From contig NZ_JBHTJT010000046.1 in the NCBI RefSeq assembly GCF_042676185.1, positions 163,899 through 227,898 of the forward strand: a DNA stretch of 64,000 nt. The letters run 5' to 3'. Both the position numbers and the translations under genes were made by a program. The DNA comes from Tropicimonas aquimaris. GTDB taxonomy: Bacteria > Pseudomonadota > Alphaproteobacteria > Rhodobacterales > Rhodobacteraceae. Below, piece by piece: positions 27,253-36,731 of the stretch. Every line of letters begins with the position of its first letter. Within the stretch, counting starts at the first letter, position 1. Under the pieces are notes generated by a model that ran no database searches, was not told where the DNA came from, and was given only the letters and a program-made list of their open reading frames with translations.

Positions 27253-29121
27253 TTATCGCAGCACGCCGGCTGCTTTCAGCTTCTCGGCCTTTTCGGCGTT
27301 ATACCACCAGAAATCCAGATTGCCGAGCGCATAGGGCGGCAAGGGATCGGGGTGCTCGTACATGTCGTAATAGGCGACCGTGTGCTTGTTCTTGTACCAT
27401 TGCGGCACCCAGAACCGCTCGGCCCGGAGCACGCGGTCGAGCGCGCGCACGCTGGTCTGCAGCTCCTCCTGGGTCTCGGCGGCGGTGATCGTGTCGATCA
27501 GCGAATCCACGGCTTCGGACTTCAGGCCCATGGAGTTGAAGACCGAGCTGTCGGCCGTCTCCGAGCCGAAATACTGCTGGAGCCCCGCCCCGGGGATGTA
27601 TCCCATCGCGAACTGGTCGGTCATGATGTCGAAATCGTAGGAGCGTTCGCGGTTGGTCGCCTCGGCCTGGTCCACGCGGTTGTGCACGGCGTCGATGCCT
27701 GCGCGGCGCAGGTTCTCGACATAGGGGTTGATCACGCGGTCGAAAGTCTGGCTGTCGTTCAGGAATTCCACCTTCAGCGTCTTGCCGCCCTTGCGCCGCA
27801 TCCCGTCGGAGCCCACTTCCCAGCCCGCCTCGTCCAGCAGCGCCAGCGCCTTGCGCAAGTTGCCCCGGTCAAGCTGCCGCGGGCCGGAGACCGGCGCCAT
27901 CACCGGCTCGCTGTCGAGCACGCCTTCGGGCAGCTTGTCGGCCAGCGGCTCCAGAAGCGCAAGCTCCGCTTCGGAGGGCAGGCCCGTCGCGGCGAGGTCG
28001 GAGTTCTCCCAGAAGGAATTGATCCGCTCGTAGATGCCGTAGAAGAGCTGTTCGTTCGACCATTCGAAGTTGAACAGAAGCCCGATTGCCTCGCGCACCT
28101 TCGGATCCTTGAACTGCTCCCGCCGCAGGTTCATCACGAAGCTCTGGCCGGTCGCGATGGTTCCGTCGTCCAGCTCGGCCTTGACGACATGGCCGTTGTT
28201 GACGGCCGGGAAGTCATAGCTGGTGGCCCAGTTCTTGGAACTGGCCTCGTTGCGGAAGTGGTAGGCCCCGCCCTTGAAGCCCTCGAGCGCCACGTTGTAG
28301 TCGGCAAAGTATTCCAGGCGGATGCTGTCGAAATTGTGCCGGCCGATGTTCTGCGGCAGATCCTTGCCCCAGTAGTCGGGGTTGCGGCGGTAGATCGTGC
28401 GTTCGCCCACGTTCATCACCGCCGGCACATAGGGGCCGGAGCCGAGGAACGGCATCATCGAGTTTTCCTCGAGGTCGAGCCCGTTGGCCTCGTAATGCGC
28501 CTTGGAGAACACCGGCAGCCCACCCACGGTCTGGATCAGGTCGCGCTTGGGCTGGTCCTCGACAAAGACGTAGCGGATGCGTCGCTCGTCGAGCACCTCG
28601 GCGCTCTCGACCTGCTGGCGCAGCACCGCGCGAAAGCTGGGGAGGCCCTTGTCGCGGAACAGCTCGTAGGTGAACAGCACATCCTCGGCGGTCAGCGGCG
28701 AGCCGTCGGAGAACTTCGTCTCCGGACGCAGGGTGAAGATCACCTCGCTGCGGTCCTCCGGGTATTCGATGCTTTCGGCGAGCAGGCCGTAGTCGCTGCC
28801 GATCTCGTCGGCCACACCTTCCAGCAGGCTCTCGTAGGGGGCGCTCGCGAGCCGGTCGGCGCGGCCCTTGATCGTGTAGGGATTCATCGAATCGTAGCCG
28901 CCAAAGGCCCAGATCGACATCTCGCCGCCCTTGGGAGCATCGGGGTTCACATAGTCGAGATGAGGAAAGTCGGCCGGGTATTTCAGCTCGCCCGGAAAGG
29001 TCGAAATGCCGTGCGACGTGATCCACCCCTCGGGCGCGGCCAGGGCTGCCGTCGACAGCGCAAGCAGGGCCACGGCGGACAGGGCGGAGCGCAGGGAAGG
29101 CAGGAAGCGGGTCAGAGTCAT
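27253..29121 (-). CDS. yejA: Periplasmic peptide-binding protein YejA
   Basis: 622-residue family 5 solute-binding protein. The signal peptide is MTLTRFLPSLRSALSAVALL with cleavage near ALA, and the mature start EGWITSHGISTFPGELKYP is typical of YejA. I chose the ATG at 29121 because the open frame upstream encodes no signal peptide. It binds peptides for YejBEF. A second peptide importer (dpp) is also in the window, so peptide uptake is well represented. Confidence 0.92.
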   Translation of the reverse strand: MTLTRFLPSLRSALSAVALLALSTAALAAPEGWITSHGISTFPGELKYPADFPHLDYVNPDAPKGGEMSIWAFGGYDSMNPYTIKGRADRLASAPYESLLEGVADEIGSDYGLLAESIEYPEDRSEVIFTLRPETKFSDGSPLTAEDVLFTYELFRDKGLPSFRAVLRQQVESAEVLDERRIRYVFVEDQPKRDLIQTVGGLPVFSKAHYEANGLDLEENSMMPFLGSGPYVPAVMNVGERTIYRRNPDYWGKDLPQNIGRHNFDSIRLEYFADYNVALEGFKGGAYHFRNEASSKNWATSYDFPAVNNGHVVKAELDDGTIATGQSFVMNLRREQFKDPKVREAIGLLFNFEWSNEQLFYGIYERINSFWENSDLAATGLPSEAELALLEPLADKLPEGVLDSEPVMAPVSGPRQLDRGNLRKALALLDEAGWEVGSDGMRRKGGKTLKVEFLNDSQTFDRVINPYVENLRRAGIDAVHNRVDQAEATNRERSYDFDIMTDQFAMGYIPGAGLQQYFGSETADSSVFNSMGLKSEAVDSLIDTITAAETQEELQTSVRALDRVLRAERFWVPQWYKNKHTVAYYDMYEHPDPLPPYALGNLDFWWYNAEKAEKLKAAGVLR

Positions 29122-29253
29122 CGGGCATCCTCGCGGCGATTTTGTCTCTTGCGTTGCGAGGCAGGCTAGTGAGCGCGCGCAGCATCGACAAGGCGAGATT
29201 CCGTGAGCCCCTGTGAGCACCGGTCATCCGGACGCACGCGACCCACCGGAACG

Positions 29254-29282
29254 AAAAACCGCCCCTCCTTGCGGAGAGGCGG
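29254..29282 (-). terminator. Rho-independent terminator after the cytochrome c gene
   Basis: On the minus strand CCGCCTCTCC pairs with GGAGGGGCGG (10 bp, one G-T) around a GCAA tetraloop and is followed by TTTTT. It sits 28 bases past the cytochrome c stop and insulates that gene from yejA. Confidence 0.85.
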
Positions 29283-29309
29283 AATATCTGTCGCCGGACT
29301 GGCGCGCGG

Positions 29310-29831
29310 TCAGCTGCCGGCGCTTTCCAGGTAGGCGATGATGTCGGCGCGGTCCTCGGCCTTCTTGAAGCCGGCGAAGGACATCTTGGTGCCCGGAGCG
29401 TAGGACTTGGGGTTCTCGAGGAAACCGTTGAGGTTCTCTGGGGTCCAGACATCGGCCACGGCAACCAGCGCACCGGAATAGGCAAAGCCTGCCTCGGCGC
29501 CGACCTGCTTGCCCACCACGTTGTGCAGCGACGGGCCAACCTTGTTCACGCCCGGCTCGAGCGCGTGGCAGGCCTGGCATTTCTTGAACAGCGTCTCGCC
29601 CGACCCCAAGTCCGCACTGGCGAGCAGGGCTCCGAAGTCCACTTCCTCGGCTTCTTCGCCGCCGGCTTCCGCGCCTTCGTCGGTTGGGATCACATAGGCC
29701 TGATGGTCTTCATCTCCGTGGCCGCCACCCACGTGATAGAGGGATTCGGCGGCCCAGACGCCAAGCAGAAAGACCAGCAGGGACCCGCAAAGGGCGCCAA
29801 CGGTCTTGGTGAGTGTCATCGTGTCGAACAT
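29310..29831 (-). CDS. cycM: Membrane-anchored class I cytochrome c (CycM/c552-like)
   Basis: 173-residue cytochrome c with an uncleaved N-terminal helix (residues about 8-29), a Gly/His then Glu-rich flexible linker (about 34-64), and a class I domain with heme motif CQACH at 85-89 and axial Met in TKMSFAG. Such anchored cytochromes carry electrons from the bc1 complex to terminal oxidases in Paracoccus and Rhodobacter; here cbb3 oxidase is a natural acceptor, though the gene is not in its operon. It is a single-gene unit with its own terminator, divergent from pheA. Confidence 0.88.
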   Translation of the reverse strand: MFDTMTLTKTVGALCGSLLVFLLGVWAAESLYHVGGGHGDEDHQAYVIPTDEGAEAGGEEAEEVDFGALLASADLGSGETLFKKCQACHALEPGVNKVGPSLHNVVGKQVGAEAGFAYSGALVAVADVWTPENLNGFLENPKSYAPGTKMSFAGFKKAEDRADIIAYLESAGS

Positions 29832-29955
29832 GTCGCATCCCGCTGAATGAACGTTTCGCGCATCTATCGTGGTTCACGGCCCATGGTGCAAGTTGAAGTT
29901 TGCCCGGTCACCCGCCATATCGTCGCATCAACTTGTAAATCAGGGTCTAAATCCA

Positions 29956-30795
29956 ATGTCAGATCGTCCCCGTATCGCGTTTCAGGGCGAGCCAGGTGCC
30001 TATTCGCATCAGGCCTGCCATGACGCGCGGCCCGAATACGAAGCCCTGCCCTGCCATTCCTTTGAGGAAACCATCGAGGCCGTGCAGAGCGGAAAGGCCG
30101 ATCTGGCGATGCTTCCGGTGGAAAACACCACCTACGGACGCGTGGCCGATATCCACCGCCTGCTGCCCGAAAGCGGTCTGCATATTGTGGATGAAGCCTT
30201 CGTGCGCGTCCATATCAGCCTGATGGCCCTGCCCGGCGTGCAGATGGAAGAGATCGAGACGGTGCGCGCCCATCTCGTCCTGCTGCCGCAGTGCCGGGGC
30301 TTTCTCGACCAGTTCGGCATCCGCGGCGAAGCGGCGGCCGACAGCGCCGGTGCGGCGGCCGACATCGCGCGGCGCGGGCTGCGCAACGTCGGCGCGCTGG
30401 CCTCGGACCTCGCGGCGGAAGCCTATGGCCTCAACATCCTGGCCCGCCACATCGAGGACCAAGCGCATAACACCACGCGCTTCCTGATCATGTCGCGCCA
30501 GCCCGACCACAGCCGTCGCGGCGACGATGGGATGATGACCACCTTCGTCTTCCGCGTCCGCAACATCCCCGCCGCGCTCTACAAGGCGATGGGCGGCTTT
30601 GCCACCAACGGCGTCAACATGACCAAGCTTGAAAGCTACATGGTCGACGGCTCGTTCTCGGCGACGCAGTTCTATGCCGACATCGAAGGCCACCCCGACG
30701 ACCGCAGCGTGAAGCTCGCGCTCGAGGAGCTGGCCTATTTCACCGACCGGCTCGACATCCTGGGCGTCTACCCCGCCGATCCGCGGCGTCACTGA
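29956..30795 (+). CDS. pheA: Prephenate dehydratase
   Basis: 279-residue monofunctional enzyme converting prephenate to phenylpyruvate for phenylalanine synthesis. The catalytic domain opens with IAFQGEPGAYSHQA and contains the NTTRF motif; a C-terminal ACT domain (about residues 195-275, with KLESYMVDGSFSATQFY) gives feedback control by phenylalanine. I chose the ATG at 29956 because homologues start there; the longer frame has no support. No chorismate mutase domain is fused. Confidence 0.93.
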   Translation: MSDRPRIAFQGEPGAYSHQACHDARPEYEALPCHSFEETIEAVQSGKADLAMLPVENTTYGRVADIHRLLPESGLHIVDEAFVRVHISLMALPGVQMEEIETVRAHLVLLPQCRGFLDQFGIRGEAAADSAGAAADIARRGLRNVGALASDLAAEAYGLNILARHIEDQAHNTTRFLIMSRQPDHSRRGDDGMMTTFVFRVRNIPAALYKAMGGFATNGVNMTKLESYMVDGSFSATQFYADIEGHPDDRSVKLALEELAYFTDRLDILGVYPADPRRH

Positions 30796-30808
30796 CGCCG
30801 CGCGGCAC

Positions 30809-31261
30809 TCAGAGCTGTTCCATCTCGCGGGCGAAGCGGCGCACCCGGCGCTGGAACCGGTTGGTCAACGTCGTCTTGGCCAGCCGCAGCGTCTGGATCA
30901 GCACGCGGCCCGGGATGGAGGTCGGCTTCATGTCCACCGAGGCAGCGAGGCGCGTGCGATTGCCGGGAAGCTCGGTCAGCTCGACCTGCGCCACGGCGTC
31001 CACCCCGCCCACGACCGAATCGAGCACCAGCAGGTTCGGCGCGTCGAAGGTCGAGATCTCGGTGTGAAGCTCGCGCTGCAGCCCCCGGAAGTCGAACTTC
31101 GCGGTCCAGGTCGTGCCGACGCCGAGATCGGCACCTTCCGAATGACGCGTCACTTCCACGCCTTTGCGCCGCACCTGGCGCTCGTAATCGCCGGCATTGG
31201 TGACCGCGGCCCAGATCCGCTCGATCGGCGCGTCGATCTCCTCTTGGGTCGAAAGCTTCAT
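30809..31261 (-). CDS. SRPBCC family protein (START-like fold)
   Basis: 150-residue protein of the polyketide-cyclase/SRPBCC superfamily, beginning MKLSTQEEIDAPIERIWAA, with a central TTWTAKFDFRGLQRELH strand region and a basic C-terminal helix. The family binds hydrophobic ligands; no substrate is known for this group. GGGGA lies upstream of the chosen start. It is transcribed after nudC, 44 bases downstream, and probably in one operon with it. I cannot give a function. Confidence 0.78.
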   Translation of the reverse strand: MKLSTQEEIDAPIERIWAAVTNAGDYERQVRRKGVEVTRHSEGADLGVGTTWTAKFDFRGLQRELHTEISTFDAPNLLVLDSVVGGVDAVAQVELTELPGNRTRLAASVDMKPTSIPGRVLIQTLRLAKTTLTNRFQRRVRRFAREMEQL

Positions 31262-31304
31262 TTGGTGTCCCCGGTGTTCGTGCTTTTCACGGCGATGTTT
31301 CGCG

Positions 31305-32273
31305 TCAATCCAGCCGATCCGCAAGCCAGTGTGACAGGATGAAGCGCGCAATCGCGCCATTGCGCGGCGCCCTGATGCGCGGATGCCCGCCCGTGAAGAT
31401 CTCGAGCATCTCCTCGCGGCTGACCCAAATGGCTTCCTCGATCTCTTCCGGGTCGATCCGGATCTCGCCGCTCTTCGCCTGCCCCCGGCAACCAATCATC
31501 AGGGAGGCCGGAAATGGCCAGGGCTGGGAGGCGAGATAGGAGACCGCTCCGACCTCGACGCCCGCCTCTTCGACGACCTCCCGCCGCACCGCCGCCTCCA
31601 CGGTCTCGCCCGGCTCCACGAAGCCCGCGAGCAGCGAGAACATCCCCTCCGGCCAGCCGGGGCTCCGCCCGAGCAGCACCGAGTTGCCGTGGGTGATGAG
31701 CATGATCACCACTGGGTCGGTGCGCGGGAAATGCGACGCGCCGCAGGCCGGGCAGTCGCGCTGCCAGCCGGCCTTGGCCGGGTGGGTCTTGACCCCGCAG
31801 CGGGCGCAGAACCCGTGGGTTCCGTGCCAGGCATGCAGCGCCCGCGCCGTGGCCGCGATCTCGGCATCCAGTGGCGAGAGCCGGGTCATACTGGCTCGTA
31901 GCTCGACGAAGCGGCTGTCCTCGCCGAGATCGGGATAGAGCTGTTCGGAGAGGTCGACGAAGGCGCCGACGGTCGCCACGTCCTGCCCCTCCGGCACCCA
32001 GGCGGAGACATCGGCAGCGAACCATGGCACCTTGCCGTCGAGGCCGAGAAAGATCGGCGGCTCCTCGGCATGGCGCAGGATCTCGGCATCTGCCGGCACG
32101 CCGCGCAATCCCAGCGTCGACTCGCCATGCACCAGGGGCTTGGCCTGCCACATCGGCAGGATATTCGCGGCCGGATCGGCCATGAGTCGCTCGATGGCGT
32201 CCCGGTCGCCGCGCAGCTCGGCCATGCGCGCGAGGCTGCCGCCGCCAAAGGTCACCGTCTCCGCGAGTCGCAT
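31305..32273 (-). CDS. nudC: NADH pyrophosphatase NudC (Nudix)
   Basis: 322-residue Nudix hydrolase that splits NAD(H) or removes NAD caps from RNA. A zinc ribbon (CARCG ... CPACG) precedes the Nudix box, read as GFVEPGETVEAAVRREVVEE plus AGV. I chose the ATG at 32273 with AGGAGG just upstream; the frame stays open into the region upstream but that stretch is promoter. It is divergent from cpdB. Confidence 0.93.
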   Translation of the reverse strand: MRLAETVTFGGGSLARMAELRGDRDAIERLMADPAANILPMWQAKPLVHGESTLGLRGVPADAEILRHAEEPPIFLGLDGKVPWFAADVSAWVPEGQDVATVGAFVDLSEQLYPDLGEDSRFVELRASMTRLSPLDAEIAATARALHAWHGTHGFCARCGVKTHPAKAGWQRDCPACGASHFPRTDPVVIMLITHGNSVLLGRSPGWPEGMFSLLAGFVEPGETVEAAVRREVVEEAGVEVGAVSYLASQPWPFPASLMIGCRGQAKSGEIRIDPEEIEEAIWVSREEMLEIFTGGHPRIRAPRNGAIARFILSHWLADRLD

Positions 32274-32495
32274 TGCACCTGCCTCCTGCCATCGATCCCG
32301 CGACCCTTGCCACGAGCCGGGCGCTGGCGCAAACCGCTGAAGGCATTCGAATTCGCCGCTCTCACACGGAAACACAAAAATTCGGCGCGACGGACTTGCG
32401 GAGGAAAGTTTTTCCGCCGAGTACGGAATCAGGTTCATACAGCTGTTAATGCGATACCATACTCCCCTAGATCACTTATGACCCGGGAGCTGACG

Positions 32496-34475
32496 ATGCC
32501 GCATAACATAACCTTCCATCTTTCCCGCCGTGGCTTCCTCGCGGGCAGTCTCGCAGGCGCCTCGTTGATCACTCTCCACCCCTTCTCCGCCCGCGCCGCC
32601 AACAACCAGGCCCACCTGCGGATCATGGAGACGACCGACCTGCACGTGCACGTCTTCCCCTACGACTACTATTCCGACCGCGCGGTCGACACCGTCGGCC
32701 TGTCGCGCACGGCCACGATCATCGAGGGCATCCGCGCCGAGGCGACCAACTCCATGCTGGTGGACAACGGCGACTTTCTGCAGGGCAACCCGATGGGCGA
32801 CTACATCGCCTATGAGCGGGGGATGAAGGAGGGCGACATGCACCCGATCATCACCGCGATGAACGCCGTGGGCTATGATGGATCGACCCTCGGCAACCAC
32901 GAGTTCAACTACGGGCTCGACTTCCTCGAAAAGTCGCTTGCCGGGGCCGAGTTCCCGATCGTCTGCGCGAATATCGCCAAGGAGATGGGCGCCGCCCCCA
33001 CAAAGGACACCACCTTCATCAAGCCCTACGTGATCCTCGACCGCGAGATCACCATGGGCGACGGCACCACCCATCCGATCCGCGTCGGCCTGATCGGCTT
33101 CGTGCCGCCGCAGATCATGAACTGGGACCGCCGGCACCTCGAGGGCAACGTCCAGACCCGCGACATCGTCGAGACGGCACAGGCCTGGGTGCCGCAGATG
33201 CGCGAAGAAGGCTGTGACCTGATCATCGCGCTCAGCCATTCCGGGATCGGCTCGGCTGACCGGACGGACCTGATGGAGAATGCCTCGGTGCCGCTTGCGG
33301 AGGTCGAGGGCATCGACGCGCTGATGACCGGGCACAACCACCTCGTGTTCCCGTCGCCCACCTTTGCCGACTACGCCGCCGTCGACGCCGAACGCGGCAC
33401 GATCCACGGCAAGCCCGCCGTGATGGGCGGCTTCTGGGGCTCGCACATGGGCCTGATCGACCTGATGCTGGAGCGTGACGGCGACGTCTGGCGGGTGGTC
33501 AATTTCGAGACGGAGGCACGCCCGATCTCGAAGCGCAACGAGGACCGCTCGATCACCGCGCTGGTGGAGGACAACGAGTCGGTTCTCGACTCGGTCCGGG
33601 ACGTGCACGAGGAAACGCTGGCCTATGTTCGCCGCGCGGTCGGCAAGACCGATGCGCCGCTTCACAGCTATTTCGCGCTTGTGGCGGACGATCCGTCCGT
33701 GCAGATCGTCTCGATCGCCCAGAAATGGTATGTCGGCCAGATGCTGAAAGGCACGGAATACGAGGGCCTGCCGCTGCTTTCCGCCGCCGCGCCGTTCAAG
33801 GCCGGCGGCCGTGGCGGCCCCGAGTATTATACCGATGTGCCGGTGGGCGACGTGGCGATCAAGAACGTCGCCGACCTCTACCTCTATCCCAACACCGTGC
33901 GCGCGGTGAAGGTGACCGGCGCCGAGCTCAAGGGCTGGCTGGAGCGGTCGGCTGGAATGTTCAACCAGGTCGCGCCCGGCAGCACCGACGCACCGCTGCT
34001 GAACCTCGAGTTCCCGTCCTACAATTTCGACGTGATCGACGGGGTGACCTACCAGATCGACCTGTCCCAACCGTCCCGTTTCGGGCCGAAGGGCGAGGAA
34101 TTGAACCCCGAGGCGAGCCGGATCGTCAACCTGGCGTTCGAAGGCGCACCGGTGACCGACGACATGGAATTCGTCATCGCCACCAACAACTACCGCGCGA
34201 GCGGTGGCGGCTCCTTCCCCGGCGCGATGGGCGACTCGATCATCCTCGAGGCGCCCGATACCAACCGCGACGTCATCGTGCGCTACATCGTCGAACAGGG
34301 CACGATCAACCCGACGGCGGACGGCAACTGGAGCTTTGCGCCGATGGAGGGCACGAGCGTGCTGTTCGAGACCGGCCCCAAGGCGGCCGACCACATCTCC
34401 GACGTGAAGGCCGTCACCATCGAGCCCGCCGGCGAAGGCGCCGACGGCTTCGCGAGCTATCGCATCATGCTCTGA
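32496..34475 (+). CDS. cpdB: 2',3'-cyclic-nucleotide 2'-phosphodiesterase / 3'-nucleotidase, TAT-exported
   Basis: 659-residue periplasmic bifunctional enzyme. The N-terminus carries a twin-arginine signal (SRRGFLAGSLAGAS). The calcineurin-like metallophosphatase domain shows TTDLHVH, NGDFLQGNPMGDY, GNHEFNYG and TGHNH; a 5'-nucleotidase C-terminal domain follows. It degrades nucleotides for phosphate and nucleoside scavenging. The start at 32496 has GGGAGC upstream; an in-frame ATG at 32478 is possible but lacks this. It is divergent from nudC with a 222-bp gap and ends at a UUCG-loop terminator. Confidence 0.92.
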   Translation: MPHNITFHLSRRGFLAGSLAGASLITLHPFSARAANNQAHLRIMETTDLHVHVFPYDYYSDRAVDTVGLSRTATIIEGIRAEATNSMLVDNGDFLQGNPMGDYIAYERGMKEGDMHPIITAMNAVGYDGSTLGNHEFNYGLDFLEKSLAGAEFPIVCANIAKEMGAAPTKDTTFIKPYVILDREITMGDGTTHPIRVGLIGFVPPQIMNWDRRHLEGNVQTRDIVETAQAWVPQMREEGCDLIIALSHSGIGSADRTDLMENASVPLAEVEGIDALMTGHNHLVFPSPTFADYAAVDAERGTIHGKPAVMGGFWGSHMGLIDLMLERDGDVWRVVNFETEARPISKRNEDRSITALVEDNESVLDSVRDVHEETLAYVRRAVGKTDAPLHSYFALVADDPSVQIVSIAQKWYVGQMLKGTEYEGLPLLSAAAPFKAGGRGGPEYYTDVPVGDVAIKNVADLYLYPNTVRAVKVTGAELKGWLERSAGMFNQVAPGSTDAPLLNLEFPSYNFDVIDGVTYQIDLSQPSRFGPKGEELNPEASRIVNLAFEGAPVTDDMEFVIATNNYRASGGGSFPGAMGDSIILEAPDTNRDVIVRYIVEQGTINPTADGNWSFAPMEGTSVLFETGPKAADHISDVKAVTIEPAGEGADGFASYRIML

Positions 34476-34483
34476 GACACACC

Positions 34484-34509
34484 GGGCGGGCCGCTTCGGC
34501 GGCCTGCCC
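34484..34509 (+). terminator. Terminator after cpdB
   Basis: 11-bp stem GGGCGGGCCGC / GCGGCCTGCCC (one G-T pair) closed by a TTCG tetraloop and followed by CCTCCTTTTGC. Confidence 0.8.
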
Positions 34510-34654
34510 CCTCCTTTTGCGGCGACAGAGAGGATCTTTGTGGCGTAAGGTCCTGAGAGAACGGCAACATTGCTCTCGCGGCTTCGGAAAAGCTGCCCTA
34601 GGATGCCACCGATGGAGCAGGCCGCGATGGCCTCGCGCAACTTTGGAGCGCCGT

Positions 34655-35434
34655 ATGCGGAATCCCCCGTTGATCGTCTTTACTGACCTCGACGGCACCC
34701 TTCTGGATCACGAGACCTACTCGCCCGAGCCGGCCCGCCCGGCGCTGGACCGTCTGTCAGAAGCGGGCATTCCCCTGATCCTCGCATCCTCCAAGACCGC
34801 CGCGGAACTGGCCCTGCTCCGCGGTCGGATCGGCTGCGCCAATTGCCCCGCGATCGTCGAGAATGGCGCGGGCCTCCTGGAAGCAGGCTCCGAGGCCGAA
34901 GCCGGCTCCCCGAAACACACCCGGTTGCTCGCCGCACTCGACGCGGTTCCGTCCGATCTCCGCAGCTTGTTCGAAGGCTTCTCCGACCTCGGCCCCGGCG
35001 GGGTCGCGCGTGTGACCGGCCTGCCGCCGGCCGAGGCGCATCTCGCCGCGAGCAGGCAGTTCTCGGAGCCCGGGCTTTGGCACGGCACGTCCGAGGAACT
35101 GGAGCGGTTTTTGCAGGCGCTCGGTGCGCAGGGGGTGACCGCGAGGCGGGGCGGCCGTTTCCTGACCCTGTCCTTAGGTGGCACCAAGGCCGACCGGATG
35201 GACGAGATCGCAGCCCGGTACGGCAACCCGCCGCGCCTGGCGCTCGGCGACGCGCCGAACGACCGCGAAATGATCGTAGCAGCCGATTACGGCGTGATCG
35301 TCGCCAACCCGCATGGCACGGCGCTGCCCACGCTTGACGGCGAGGCCGATGGACGGGTTCGCCGGACCGCCGCCCCAGGCCCGCAAGGCTGGAATACCGC
35401 AGTGCTCGATCTGCTCGACACACTTGGCATCTAG
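34655..35434 (+). CDS. gpgP: Glucosyl-3-phosphoglycerate / mannosyl-3-phosphoglycerate phosphatase (HAD)
   Basis: 259-residue HAD phosphatase of the MpgP/GpgP family. Motif I is D11-L-D13-G-T, the family-specific SSKTAAELALLR follows, and motif IV is GDAPNDREM. It removes phosphate from a glycosyl-3-phosphoglycerate to give the compatible solute. GGAG precedes the start. The next gene, 18 bases on, encodes a GpgS-like glycosyltransferase, so the substrate here is most likely glucosyl-3-phosphoglycerate. Mannosyl specificity cannot be excluded by sequence reading. Confidence 0.85.
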   Translation: MRNPPLIVFTDLDGTLLDHETYSPEPARPALDRLSEAGIPLILASSKTAAELALLRGRIGCANCPAIVENGAGLLEAGSEAEAGSPKHTRLLAALDAVPSDLRSLFEGFSDLGPGGVARVTGLPPAEAHLAASRQFSEPGLWHGTSEELERFLQALGAQGVTARRGGRFLTLSLGGTKADRMDEIAARYGNPPRLALGDAPNDREMIVAADYGVIVANPHGTALPTLDGEADGRVRRTAAPGPQGWNTAVLDLLDTLGI

Positions 35435-35452
35435 GAACAGGAGAGGCGCCCC

Positions 35453-36673
35453 ATGGCGGACTTCCATCAGAACGGCAACATCGCCACGCTGCACAACCTG
35501 CGCTCCACCAGCACCGAGGCGCTGACGGCCGAGTTGTCGACCTTCGCGGCCAGCCGCCGGATCTCGCTCATCCTGCCCTCGCTGTTCTCCGAGCTCGAAG
35601 GCGAGGCGCTGCCGGCGATCCTCGACGAACTGGCGCAGGTGCCCTATCTGCATCGGATCGTGATCGGGCTCGACCGGGCGGACGAGGCCCAGTTCAAGCA
35701 CGCGAGCAAGTTCTTCTCCGTGCTGCCGCAGAACCACGTGGTGATCTGGAACGACAGCCCCCGGATGCTGGCGATCCAGCAACGGCTCGACGATCTCGGC
35801 CTCGCGCCCGCCGAGCCGGGCAAGGGCAAGAACGTCTGGACCTGCCTCGGCTACCTGCTCGCCTGTGCCGACAGTTCGGTTGTTGCGATCCACGATTGCG
35901 ACATCGTCACCTATTCGAAGGACATGCTGGCCCGGCTGGTCTACCCGGTCGCCAACCCGACATTTCCCTACCAGATCGCCAAGGGCTACTACCCGCGAAC
36001 CGACGGCAGGAAACTGAACGGCCGGGTGACCCGCCTGCTGGTCTCGCCGCTGCTGATCGCACTCAAGAGGGTTATCGGTGATCGCGACTACCTCGACTAC
36101 CTGCGCAGCTTCCGCTACCCGCTGTCAGGCGAGTTCGCCATGCGCGCACCGATCCTCGCCGACCTGCGCATCCCGTCAGACTGGGGGCTGGAAATCGGCG
36201 TGCTCTCCGAGGCCTGGCGCAATCTGGCGCCGAAATCGGTCTGCCAGGTCGAGATTTCCGACGCCTACGACCACAAGCACCAGCCGCTGAGCGAGGAAGA
36301 CGCGTCCGCCGGGCTGTCGCGAATGTCGATCGACATCTGCAAGGCGATCTTCCGCAAGCTCGCCGCCGACGGGACGGTGTTCTCCGAGGAGGTCTTCCGC
36401 TCGCTGAAGGCCACCTACTACCGCTCCGCGCTCGACCTGCTCGACTGCTACTACAACGACGCGAAGATGAACGGGCTCGCGATCGACAGGCACAAGGAGG
36501 AGCAGTCGATAGAGCTGTTCGCGCGCAACATCGTGGTCGCCGGTCAGATCTTCCTCGAGAACCCTGCCGATACGCCCTTCATCCCGACTTGGAACAGGGT
36601 CCACTCGGCCGATCCCGACCTATTGAAGGACATGCTCTGGGCGGTGGATCAGGACGCGGCCGAATACACCTGA
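35453..36673 (+). CDS. gpgS: Glucosyl-3-phosphoglycerate synthase-like glycosyltransferase (GT81)
   Basis: 406-residue retaining glycosyltransferase. The GT-A core has a basic GKGKNVW motif near 123-129 and a D148-C-D150 metal/nucleotide-binding motif (AIHDCDIVTY). The lengthy helical C-terminal half matches GpgS proteins. It would join glucose from a nucleotide sugar to 3-phosphoglycerate. It is paired with the phosphatase upstream, giving a two-step route to glucosylglycerate, a compatible solute made under salt stress or nitrogen limitation in marine bacteria. It ends convergently with the RND operon at a shared stem-loop. Confidence 0.83.
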   Translation: MADFHQNGNIATLHNLRSTSTEALTAELSTFAASRRISLILPSLFSELEGEALPAILDELAQVPYLHRIVIGLDRADEAQFKHASKFFSVLPQNHVVIWNDSPRMLAIQQRLDDLGLAPAEPGKGKNVWTCLGYLLACADSSVVAIHDCDIVTYSKDMLARLVYPVANPTFPYQIAKGYYPRTDGRKLNGRVTRLLVSPLLIALKRVIGDRDYLDYLRSFRYPLSGEFAMRAPILADLRIPSDWGLEIGVLSEAWRNLAPKSVCQVEISDAYDHKHQPLSEEDASAGLSRMSIDICKAIFRKLAADGTVFSEEVFRSLKATYYRSALDLLDCYYNDAKMNGLAIDRHKEEQSIELFARNIVVAGQIFLENPADTPFIPTWNRVHSADPDLLKDMLWAVDQDAAEYT

Positions 36674-36694
36674 TCCGATCAGCAAGAGCGGGGA

Positions 36695-36726
36695 ATGTCG
36701 GCGCGCGCCCATGCACGCGCCGACAT
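36695..36726. terminator. Bidirectional stem-loop between gpgS and the RND pump
   Basis: 11-bp perfect stem ATGTCGGCGCG / CGCGCCGACAT with a 10-nt loop, placed between two convergent stop codons (36673 and 36732). No long T run on either side. Confidence 0.65.
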
Positions 36727-36731
36727 GCCGA

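Noticed and set aside
32472..34640. Minus-strand open frame of 722 codons antisense to cpdB
   Set aside because: No motif, low-complexity His/Arg/Val composition; the plus strand encodes a complete CpdB with TAT signal.
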